In this document: positions 21,566 through 30,266 of the stretch, in pieces
Layout of the letters: every line of letters starts with the position of its first letter
How positions within the stretch are numbered: the stretch's first letter is position 1
Source: Bathynomus jamesi
Lineage: Eukaryota; Arthropoda; Malacostraca; Isopoda; Cirolanidae
Assembly: GCA_023014485.1 (NCBI GenBank)
Contig: JAJOZX010001072.1
Location: 702,001 to 766,000, forward strand
Reading direction: 5' to 3'
Length of the DNA: 64,000 nucleotides
Made by a program: the position numbers and the translations under genes
Notes under the pieces: generated by a model
Seen by the model: the letters and a program-made list of their open reading frames with translations, nothing else
Databases searched by the model: none
What the model was told of the DNA's origin: nothing

Positions 21566-21940
21566 TAGGGTGGCCCATTTTTCAATTTTTTTTGAAAAGT
21601 ATAGGTGATCGTGGTTTTTCCCATTATTTGGTACTATACTAGCACATTCGTACCATTTTTACAAAAATTGATCAATATTTAGGGGTCTCGCATCGACCTT
21701 GAAATTACTAGTTTTTTTTTTAAATGCTTACTTTTTAACGTTTTACTGAATCAAGATAAATCATTAAGTAAGGATGTTTTCTGAATCCTCTTAATGAGAG
21801 AAGTCGTTTGGTGTGCCTGCCAATGTCATACGACTAATGGTTTAAAGGTTGTGCCTGTATACAGGTAATACCAATGTGCTAGTATAGTGCCAAATAATGG
21901 GAAAAACCAAGATCATCTATACTTTTCAAAAAAAATTGAA
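21566..21940. repeat. Left long inverted repeat, itself a foldback
   Basis: The outer part (TCAATTTTTTTTGAAAAGTATAGGTGATC ... in pieces at 21580-21655) recurs inverted at 21872-21940 (GTGCTAGTATAGTGCC, AATAATGGGAAAAACC). The whole ~375 bp also recurs inverted at the right end (23626-23683 plus 25953-26265). So each terminal repeat is a palindrome with arms of about 75 bp. Confidence 0.8.
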
Positions 21941-21944
21941 CTTC

Positions 21945-23517
21945 CTTGGAACGGCGGAGCACCGCCAAGCAATTCTCATCTCCGGGGCTTCTCATTGCAC
22001 AGAAGGAAAGTTGCTGTCAGTCCCAGCTGTTGCTGACGGCACCGGACTGTCGCAGGCGCGGGCAACCATACATGCTCTCGAAGATTGGGGATGTGAGGAG
22101 AGCGTCATCGGACTCTGCTTCGACACCACTTCCACCAACACGGGGGGGGTGCAGGGTGCAGTTGTCCGGCTGGAAAACATGCTCGGGCGACCGCTACTCC
22201 AGCTGGGATGCCGTCATCACGTCCTAGAGCTTATCGTGGGGGCAGTAGCCGTCACCCTGGTCGGAAGGACTACGGCACCAACTGATCCTTTGTTTCAGCA
22301 GTTGAAGAGAAGGTTAGTTCATTTTTTGTGCAAGGTAAAGTTAGGCACACATGATATTCCACTAGTTTATAAAACAGCAAGCCAAACCGGAACTTCAGAG
22401 TTTTCTCACACAATTTTCTTGTTTATTATTTTTGAAGATGGGACGAGCTCGATCTCTCGACCTACTGCAAGCTGCAGGTCGAGAATCTGGCGGAGAGTAC
22501 GTGGCTAATAGAACTAACTCCGGGACGTGGCGGTCAGCTTCCTGAGCACAGCTTCTGGTTTTGTCAGAGACGATTACCGGGAAGTGGCAGAGATCACGCT
22601 CCTGGTACTCGGGACACAACCACGCCGTGGCATTCACCTCATGCGCCCAGGAGCCTACCACCACGCAAGATGGATGGCTAAAGTTAGTATTTTCAAACAA
22701 AAATAATCTAGAGATAAGTTTAAATGTTATTCAAAGATAAACATTTCATTATAACGCAAACAAAGTAATTGGTAACAATAAACCTGTCTTACTTACAATG
22801 GTGCCTATTCTGTTTCAGGTCATCTACTACACAAAACTGCTGATGTTCAGTAGGCAGCTGGAGCTCGACGCCGAGCTGGTCGACAAACTGCACAGGATCG
22901 TGGTGTTCATCGCTCTTCTGTACGTACCAGCTTGGTTGGCGGCCCCTGTAGCAGCTGATGCGCCGTTGAATGACCTGGTACTATACCAGCGTTTTCTGAG
23001 GTATAGGGCAGTGGACCGCGAGGTGGCAGAAGCGTCACTGGCAGTGATGAGGCGGCACTTCTGGTATCTGAGGCCTCAGACCGTCATCTTCGCTCTATGC
23101 AGCAACAAGGTGGATGGCACTGTGAAGCAACAGATGGCAGAGAAGCTGTCCCACCTCCCTGTACCCAAAGACTTCACATACGAGAACGTCTCAATCGACG
23201 AGATGACGCTACTCCCCGACCTGATCGACGAGCCCTCCTGGTTCTTATTTGCAGGTCTGAAGATGTATGGGTCTTCGTGGCTCACCCTGCCAACTGATAA
23301 GTGGGGCGAGAACGAGGACTTTTGTCGTCTGAAGGATGTGATCTCTAATCTCCAGGTCACCAATGACGTCGCTGAAAGAGGAGTCCAACTGATACAAGAC
23401 TATGCGAACACGGTCACAAAGGACGAGGCACAGCTGCAGGATCTTCTGCAAGCGGTGGAAAAGAACCGGAAAGAGCTCGGCGACTTCAAGAAGTCATCAC
23501 TCGCCACGATGACATAG
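21945..23517 (+). pseudogene. Spliced hAT-like transposase, three exons
   Basis: Exon 1 (about 21945-22318) has VIGLCFDTTSTNTGG (catalytic-type Asp) and LQLGCRHHVLELI. The donor AG|GTTAGT leads to an acceptor TTTTTGAAG at about 22436; the joined phase gives RRWDELDLSTYCKLQVENLAES. Exon 2 needs one frame correction near 22510, then reads RDDYREVAEITLLVLG and RPGAYHHARWMAK before a second donor GTTAGTATT (about 22682). Exon 3 starts after CTGTTTCAG (22819) and runs VIYYTKLLMFSRQLEL... to SSLATMT at 23517, with a C-terminal NDVAERGVQLIQDY like the hAT dimerisation helix. The N-terminal zinc finger is not seen. The exon 2 frameshift makes it inactive as read. Confidence 0.7.
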
Positions 23518-23683
23518 CACAGAGGGACAACATTGCAGCCAGTGACGTGTGATAGTGGTCAATACAATGCAAAAGTGATTGTTTAAGTTATTGTTTCTTT
23601 CTTCCTTATTTGTCTGCTATTTGCTGATTTTTTTGAAAAGTATAGGTGATCGTAGTTTTTCCCATTATTTGGCACTATACTAG

Positions 23684-25948
23684 TGTAAAAAGTGAACAAT
23701 GAACAATTCCTACACCATCATTATATGGATTCATTGTCTTCATGCAGTACTTATGTTCGTATAGTTTTTATGTTCGAATGTCCATTTTTACATAAGAAAC
23801 CAAAATCGCCTAAGCGAGTTTTGGATAGAATTTCGATTTATACTTCTTTATTCATTACTGTATTTCTCTAATTCATCTTTTCTAATAATGACTTATACAC
23901 TATGACGTCATAAAATAACTTTATTCTCTTTACGTTTCCCATACTTTGTACACTGAATCACGTTCTTAGTATTTGGACATCTTCCGTATTCAATGTATGG
24001 TAAATTCTTTAGTAATAAGGTTGTGGTGTTATGTAGTATAAACATTATTATTCAACCATATTCATCCATACGTCACGTTTTCCCGTCATTAATTCCCCTT
24101 GATCATTATCCTATATAAATTTTATTAAATATCCATTTTTTCTCGTTCGTTCGAAAACGCAAAAATACGTTCTCGTATTGTTTTTTTTTATTATTTTTTT
24201 TCAAGTGCGTTCACCCCTCAAGATATTCATAAATGCTTACTAAGATCGAATTCCGCTCACTACGACAGATTCGAGCGCCTCAAAGATAAAATATCTCCGT
24301 TCGCTCTGATTTCAAATTCATAACATATTATAGCATATTATTTCGTAAATAAATTATCTCGTATGTGCCATGTACTTTGTATTATATTTCTAACATCTAA
24401 ATTGTCTATTAATATGAAACACTGTAAAAAAACAAAACAAAGTTATAATAACTGTTTAATTGTAATTAACTGTAATACTTTAATTTAATATAACGTAATG
24501 TACTTTAATGAAACTGTAATTAATAACAACTTGTAATGTACTTCAATGAAACTGTAATTAAATGAAATGATTTAATTTATAATGTAAGAATGTACTTTAA
24601 TAGAAGTGTAATTAAACAATAAGTGAATATGAAGTAATCCATAATTGTAATCGAAATTGTAATGAACCAAAATTAATACGTACTCAGTCGTGTACTTAAT
24701 TTGTACTTATGTGTACTATTACGAAATGATATCGCCTTCATAAATGTAGACTCGGCGAAAAATACAAATTAGTTTTTATTTTTTATTTTTTATTTTTTTT
24801 ATTTGCAATCTTTCAAACATCTGATCATGTGTTTAAAAAGGGGGGGAACTTAACCTTCGACTGTCTTCCCCCAAACATTTAAGTTTATATGATACATGTA
24901 CTTGTAAAATTACAGCACTTCTTCATTAGACTTCTTCATTAGACTTCTTGATTAAGTCACTTCATCATAGCACTTAATTGCGACTCCTTTGTTAGCAGCC
25001 TCGCTGCGGGGAGGGGGCAGAGGCCCCTTGCCTCCTTAGTCTTTTTTAGATTCCGGCCTGAGCCGGATTCGTGGAGTCGGAGTCGTGGAGTCGCACGTTT
25101 CAGGGCGGAGTCGGAGTCGGAGTCGGAGTCGGTAAAAAACTTCCGACTCCGACTCCAATTTCTGTGTCCTGTGTCACCCTTAATTTCTAAATCCTAAATA
25201 CTAACATTTAGGTTATTTAGTTTTTTTGGTCAATAAACCTTATTCATTGATAGCCCCTAGATTAAGTTTTTTTAATATTTTTTTTTACATTTTCAGAATA
25301 TACAATTAATATTTATTTAAATATAAAATATAAAATATAAAATTTCACACTTAGTGTGGTGGTGATGAAATGTCTTATTATGATGATAATTATAGAGTGA
25401 AACACTAGAGGAGTCGGAGTCGTATATTTAAAATGTGAGGAGTCGGAGTCGGATTTTTAGATTTTTTACAATGTGTGGAGTCGGAGTCGGAGTCGGAGTC
25501 GAATTTTTACAATGTGTGGAGTCGGAGTCGGAGTCGGAAAATTTTGGACCGACTCCACAACCCTGCCTCTACCCTTGTAATTCAGAGCAGTACCTGTATA
25601 TTTTTAAGAAGTAAATTACCGTAAGAGAAACTTTTTATTTTTCCCTTCGAGCCGTGCTCTCTTCAGAACTTAGTCAGAAAAGTCGATAATTTTAGTATCA
25701 GAGAAAGTATCAGAGTATTATAAAAAGAGAAGAATTAAAAATTGGCGACCCTTTGCCCAAATTAAGAGACAACCCAAGCACCATAGAAGATATTGGCATA
25801 ACAGTCTGGCGAGTCTGTAGCCAAGAGTTTAACAGAGTGGCGACCGAAAAGAATTAGAATGTTATAGAAGAAATATCCGTTGCTTGCCTCCTAACTAGAA
25901 CCCCCGTCGATCCGAACCACCCCAGGGCCATAGACGGAGGGGTTAACA
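23684..25948 (+). repeat. Solo LTR of the Gypsy family, with its own insertion
   Basis: It starts TGTAAAAAGTGAACAATG and ends GGGGTTAACA, flanked by CTAG on both sides (23680-23683 and 25949-25952), a 4 bp target duplication inside the right inverted repeat of the hAT element. It shares its ends and several internal blocks with the 9570-10620 LTR but is 2265 bp against 1051 bp. The extra ~1.2 kb lies between about 24150 and 25565 and contains the (GGAGTC)n sequence. No internal Gypsy sequence adjoins it, so it is a solo LTR left by recombination. Confidence 0.85.
25067..25560 (+). repeat. (GGAGTC)n hexanucleotide clusters
   Basis: Clusters of GGAGTCGGAGTC lie at 25073-25135 and 25405-25545, with a short inverted (CCGACT)n at 25143-25158. 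They sit within the part of the solo LTR that is absent from the other LTR, so they belong to a secondary insertion or an expansion. Confidence 0.8.
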
Positions 25949-26973
25949 CTAGCACATTGGTATTACCTGTATACAGGCACAACTTTTAAACCGTTAGTCG
26001 TATGACATTGGAAGGCACACCAAACGACTTCTCTCATCAAGAGGATTCAGAAAACATCCCTACTTAATGATTTATCTTGATTCAGTAAAAAGTTAAAAGT
26101 ACGCATTTAAAAAAAACCTCGTAATTTCAAGGTCGATGCGAGACCCATAAATATTAATAAATTTTTGTAAAAATGGTACCAATGTGCTAGTATTGTGCCA
26201 AATAATGGGAAAAACTACGATAACCTATACTTTTAAAAAACAATTGAAAAGTGGGCCACCCTAAAGTGTACACCCTAACAGCACACTAGCCAAATTTGTA
26301 ACAGAACTCCATGGACCCATTGAATTGGGTCGTGATTCGTATGAGGTGGGGATATACTATACGTATCGCCAGGACTGCGGTTGCACGGTATTACAGTACA
26401 ATAGTAACACTAGGTCCAGGCTGTTATGGTTCGGCTAAGGATGTTGTGGGAGACTTAAACGTAAGTTTGAAAAACAAATCTTACGATTGATTTAGTATAC
26501 GAAATCGTAAACAAAGGAAACCCTGCACATACTCTAATCCTAAAATCAAAGGCTAACAGAAATATTAAAGACCAAAGAGTGTTCAAAATTATGACCGAGG
26601 GGCGATATCGATCAGCCTTCCAAAGAGATACATTTCACGAAGTACAACATGACTTGTCCAGCCTAATGTATCAGATGAAATTGGAGAAATTGGTTGCTGG
26701 CTATACACCCCCAGACATGTGCTATATTTACAGCAATATAGCAGAGCCCCAGTTTGTTGGGGATACCCAGGCACGCCTGCTGCGCATTGCTCACATTCCC
26801 AACCATAGAGGAAGGAGTTTGAGTATTACATATGACAGACCCCATTATGTGAATGTCGCAACTAATCTAATAACCAATATCTCCATATATATAAGAACGA
26901 ATGAGGGAAAAAAATTCCCATTCGGTGGTGGGAGCTTAAGAGTGAAGCTGCACTTTCGACACAATGAGTTATA

Positions 26974-27333
26974 ATGGACAGAAAGCCTTTCACAGTCTAT
27001 CGAGGTGTGAGATACCATCGTGATAGTGGACTTGGATCCATTTTTTCAACCATAATACGTACGGTTGTCCCTTTGCTGAAGAGGGGTGCCAGACACCTCG
27101 GAAGGAAAGCGCTACAATCAGGTCTTAACACTGCAGAAGACATATTGCCTGGGGCTAAACCTAAAGAAGCTCTAAAAAACCAATTAAAGCATACACGGGA
27201 CGAAATCATCAAAGATGCAAAGAGAAAAATGCGTGGTGGTGGGAAGAAGAAGAGGACTGTCCGGAAGAAGGGATTACCAACACGTGTCATAAACGTAAAA
27301 GGATATCAAAAAAGAAGTGTTCTAAGCGAATAA
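26974..27333 (+). CDS. Maverick small basic capsid-associated protein (PX-like)
   Basis: An intact 119-codon frame whose ATG overlaps the penton stop. Residues 20-55 contain a glycine/alanine-rich amphipathic or membrane-active segment, GLGSIFSTIIRTVVPLLKRG then LQSGLNTAEDILPG. The C-terminus is strongly basic (KRKMRGGGKKKRTVRKKG). Proteins of this shape accompany the capsid genes of Mavericks and resemble adenoviral minor capsid or core proteins in character; sequence homology to those is not claimed. A ~110 bp gap separates it from the major capsid gene. Confidence 0.78.
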   Translation: MDRKPFTVYRGVRYHRDSGLGSIFSTIIRTVVPLLKRGARHLGRKALQSGLNTAEDILPGAKPKEALKNQLKHTRDEIIKDAKRKMRGGGKKKRTVRKKGLPTRVINVKGYQKRSVLSE

Positions 27334-27442
27334 AACCTATGGTTGGCCATTTTTTTGACTGATATAAGCTAAGGACATTGATCTCATGAATCATAGTTTG
27401 TTTACTACTTGTTGAGAGAGGAGGCACAATTTCTAACTCGTC

Positions 27443-28732
27443 ATGGCACGCCTCATCCATCCGTGTAGTTCACAATGTTGTAAATCGGAGCTGTCCCTCT
27501 TTGACATGCCCCCAACTCAAGTTTCTATTGAACACAGTGACTTTATGACAATTAACCCTTTAAACACAATTAGTTCCCCGAATGTCCCTATAGAATTTGT
27601 GATACCCAGCTCAGGCCCTTACTTTTTTTACCCAAGGTGTGTGCACATGTACGTTAAACTGCGTATAGCCCATTCTGATGGAACGGACTGCGGTGACAAA
27701 TATGCTGTATACCCTGAAACAAACTTTCTGCACTCCATATTCAACCAGTGTGACGTATATTTAAATCAGGTCAACATATCAGCAGGCACGGGGTACTATC
27801 ACCTACGAGCCTAAAAAGGTATCCTTCCCTTCGAACGAAGGGAAGGATACCTTTTTAGGTGCCGAGGGATATTATCAAGCTAAAGACGCAAGTAGTATAA
27901 AGGACAAATTTAAAAATTCTAAAAAGATGTACGAGTGTTTTCGACGCCTTCATACAGATTTTACATTCCAGGAGAAGTTGCTTGTGAATGAGGTGGATAT
28001 AAAAATAAAGCTCATCCGCATGAATCCTGAGATCTGTTTAAATCTGAATGCTGATCAAGAAGAGGGAGCAAAACCCGTTGTGGTTCACATTATGAAGACA
28101 TAGCTCCGCGTACGGCGAGTGAAATTAAGTTCACCAAAACAAATAGAAATTGAGAAAAATACTACACGCTACAGTAAAATACCCAATTAACAGAGTACAG
28201 GTCAAACTATACATGGTGCCAGCAAGGTTGGCGTCGAAACAGATAGAAAGCATAGCCCTGGGAAATCTACCTAAAAGGATATTAATTGGAATGCAGGAAC
28301 ACAATTCGGTGAATGGAAAATATAAAAAGAATGCCTTTAAATTCGAGAATTTCTGCCTTAAAAATATGACTCTATACGTTAATGGCGTTGCGTTGGGAGG
28401 AACATTGGATACGAACTATTCATCAGACGCTGTGTTACCGCTTTGCGCGAGAGCATATAGTAATCTGGCCCATTGCAGGTAATTGTGATGAGCTCGGGAT
28501 TGGGGTAACGCAGAAAGAATTCATTGATCAATTTAACCTTTATCCGTTTGACATCACACCTGACTTATCTGCTAGTGTAAATACACACCTAAGTCCACAA
28601 CAGAGTGGAAACATCTCAGTTAGATTGGAATTCGCCAAGCCTATAGACGCGCCTATAAGTGTACTAGTTTACCTCGAATCACAAGCCCTAATAGAAGTAG
28701 ACAGATTTAGGAGCATTGTCACTGACTTTTAA
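27443..28732 (+). pseudogene. Maverick major capsid protein (double jelly-roll), broken
   Basis: It would form the icosahedral shell. It starts with ATG at 27443. DMPPTQVSIEHSDFMTINPL, PIEFVIPSSG and TNFLHSIFNQCDVYLNQVNIS are the conserved N-terminal blocks of this protein, often annotated as F54H12.2-like in animal genomes. A 50 bp perfect palindrome with a stop interrupts at 27810. The protein then continues RRLHTDFTFQEKLLVNEVDIKIKLIRMN (about 27940), KYPINRVQVKLY, GNLPKRILIGMQEHNSVNG and LYVNGVALG. After a frame change near 28480 it reads FIDQFNLYPFDITPDLS and VLVYLESQALIEVDRFR, ending at 28732. At least three breaks make it a pseudogene. Confidence 0.88.
27810..27859. repeat. Perfect 50 bp palindrome inside the capsid gene
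   Basis: Arms of 24 bp (left CCTAAAAAGGTATCC..., right ending ...GGATACCTTTTTAGG) are exact inverted copies around a 2 bp AA centre. It places TAA in the capsid frame after GYYHLRA. It resembles a local fold-back copying event, not a terminator or element end. Confidence 0.9.
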
Positions 28733-28735
28733 AAA

Positions 28736-29302
28736 ATGGATGCGAATACACTTCAGAGAGTAATGAATAATGAACGAATCACACGTTCCAAATTTATCGG
28801 TGTGTTTGCGAAGAATGAATCATTGAAATTGCCATCGACGAGAAATTGCGGTAGCCTTATTGTGAACACAGATGCTATTGGTAGTGAAGGGATTCATTGG
28901 TTTGCAATCTATTTTAAAAATAGGGACCGCATGTACTATTTTGATTCACTCGGGACTCAACCCTGGAGTGACCCTGTTATTGTAAAATTTCTCGATCAGT
29001 TGCATATCCCCGAAGTTGTATGGAATCCCTTTCGGCTACAAGGATATTTTAGTAGTACGTGTGGGATGTACTGCCTTTCATTTCTCATGCATATGTCACG
29101 TGGTAAAGACTATAAATTTTTAAAAATTATTCGACCCGTGTCACACTCAACGAAACGACGAAATGGTATGCAGACAGATAAAAAGCCGTTTTCCGATTGT
29201 GCGTACTCGTTGTATAGTATGATGTTTTGTTCGTATATATATATATATATATATAATATAATCATGCGGGTTGCTTCTACAGAGCTTCAATTTAATATTT
29301 AG
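28736..29302 (+). CDS. Maverick adenain-type cysteine protease, 3' end decayed
   Basis: The maturation protease of Maverick particles, related to adenovirus endopeptidase. ATG at 28736 lies three bases after the capsid stop. IHWFAIYFKNRDRMYYFDSLG carries the catalytic His and Asp. LQGYFSSTCGMYCLSFLMHM carries the Cys, with the Gln equivalent in the same block. The family length is about 170-200 residues. Up to about residue 135 the protein is well conserved. Beyond it (SHSTKRRNGMQTDKK...) the sequence runs into a (TA)n tract and the Penelope end at 29257, so the last residues are probably not original. Confidence 0.85.
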   Translation: MDANTLQRVMNNERITRSKFIGVFAKNESLKLPSTRNCGSLIVNTDAIGSEGIHWFAIYFKNRDRMYYFDSLGTQPWSDPVIVKFLDQLHIPEVVWNPFRLQGYFSSTCGMYCLSFLMHMSRGKDYKFLKIIRPVSHSTKRRNGMQTDKKPFSDCAYSLYSMMFCSYIYIYIYNIIMRVASTELQFNI

Positions 29303-30266
29303 GAGAAATCCAATGACAAGGAGAAATGTAAATGCCATGAAAAGTCTTCTTTAATGCGCAACGTTTCGAGCAATACGCTCATCTTCAGGCTGTTTAATAA
29401 CAATGTGAAATTAAAATCAATATTGAATGAAAAACAAAACAGAAAATTTCTATAAACTATTCATACAGACAAATTTTAAAAGACTGAGAAAAGAGGGTTA
29501 AATTCTAAGTTATACAGATTTACATATAAAAATTAAGAAGCTCTTTTTAAATACATATAGTAAATGTGAAATTAATACACTGGAAAAATTGACAATAGTA
29601 CACTGGAATAATGAAACTAACTAACCTTTCACTGCAGTTTCCGAGGCTAACTAATTTGAGCAGAGGCAAGAGGGGAAAAACAAGAGATGGCGAGGGCGAT
29701 TGGGGAAGGGGGGATTATAAGGAATTGGGGAAGGAGGAGGGATCATAGCAAATTGAGGGGGACGGCAGATGAGTCAACATTTAGACTGGGGGACAATGTT
29801 TTAATGAAAAGCGATTCCAAAATTCTTAGTGAGTTGGGACAAGTATTACAACCAAGAATTTTAAAATTGTCTAAAGTGACATCAGTTTTACATTTTATGC
29901 TGTGTTCGCGAATACTCGAAACTTCTTTAGTTTTTAAAATTTTACCTGTTCGGCCACTTATTCCCATATGCGAATAAAATCTAGCCCTGAGAGAGCGAAC
30001 AGTGCTGCCAATGTAATTCCCAAGGAGACACCTAGGGCAGGTAAATAAATATACAACACCGCTACGCAACGAGTCAGGGGTTCGATCCTTCGCTGAGAAA
30101 AAGCTACCTAAAGACGTTTTATTAATAAATATGATGCGGAAATCAGTATGATAAAAAATTTCCTTAACAATTTTGTAAATTTAAGCTTAAATTCCTTATT
30201 CAAAGGACCCATTTCAGGTACCAAGAATATTTTATATCCTTCGGCACTGTAATACATGGAAGTTGA
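29257..30266. repeat. Penelope pseudo-LTR, copy 1
   Basis: It starts TATAATCATGCGGGTTGC and is nearly identical to 32159-33170, with a handful of substitutions and one indel in an A run. It contains the endonuclease domain, the 3' tail and the first codons of the next unit. Confidence 0.88.
29356..29390 (-). ncRNA. Candidate hammerhead ribozyme core in Penelope pseudo-LTR
   Basis: The minus strand reads CUGAAGA, then U, then a GAGC/GCUC hairpin with a GUAUU loop, then GAAAC. This matches the hammerhead CUGANGA-stem II-GAAA core except for one extra unpaired base before stem II. A short palindrome (UGCGCA) follows, where a minimal stem III would lie. Penelope pseudo-LTRs are known to carry hammerheads. 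Folding was judged by eye only. Confidence 0.45.

Larger units (their letters stand above)
21566..26265 (+). mobile_element. hAT-like transposon with ~380 bp inverted repeats, carrying a solo LTR
   Basis: Ends are TAGGGTGGCCCA and TGGGCCACCCTAAA. Flanks are CTGTACAC (21558-21565) and GTGTACAC (26266-26273), an 8 bp target duplication with one mismatch. The reading frame of the interrupted penton gene independently confirms the duplication (the residues SVH appear on both sides). Without the 2265 bp LTR and its 4 bp duplication the element is about 2.43 kb. It encodes one spliced transposase. The superfamily call rests on the 8 bp duplication and the CRHH motif. Confidence 0.85.
21510..26974 (+). 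pseudogene. Maverick penton-like (minor capsid) gene, split by a hAT element
   Basis: The left piece reads HFYVTLPSSSSLSVH just before 21566. After the 4.7 kb insert the right piece repeats SVH and continues NSTLAKFVTELHGPIELGRDSYEVGI, the conserved N-terminal block of this Maverick protein. After decay at 26440-26580 the C-terminal half is open from ATG 26591: CYIYSNIAEPQFVGDTQARLLRI, then SITYDRPHYVNV and FPFGGGSLRVKLHF. The family is thought to be the single jelly-roll penton; that role is established knowledge for the family, not visible here. The stop overlaps the next ATG (TAATG at 26972-26976). Confidence 0.8.
10690..29230. mobile_element. Fossil Maverick/Polinton (polintovirus-like element), interrupted
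   Basis: The hallmark set is present: protein-primed DNA polymerase B (minus strand), and on the plus strand a FtsK/HerA-type packaging ATPase, retroviral-like integrase, penton-like protein, small basic protein, double jelly-roll major capsid protein and adenain-type cysteine protease. Such elements are self-synthesising transposons derived from, or able to become, virions. Plus-strand genes overlap by ATGA or TAATG, showing virus-like packing. Terminal inverted repeats were not found; the left limit is set by the first related ORF and the right limit by the Penelope insertion. Four later insertions break it. Confidence 0.88.

Noticed and set aside
21897..21945. MGKTKIIYTFQKKLN as transposase N-terminus
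   Set aside because: These codons lie in the inner part of the long inverted repeat; the conserved protein starts after about 21945.
25067..25560. (GGAGTC)n clusters as a CRISPR-like array
   Set aside because: Units are contiguous hexamers with no spacers.
27810..27859. Rho-independent terminator
   Set aside because: Eukaryotic context and location inside a capsid reading frame.
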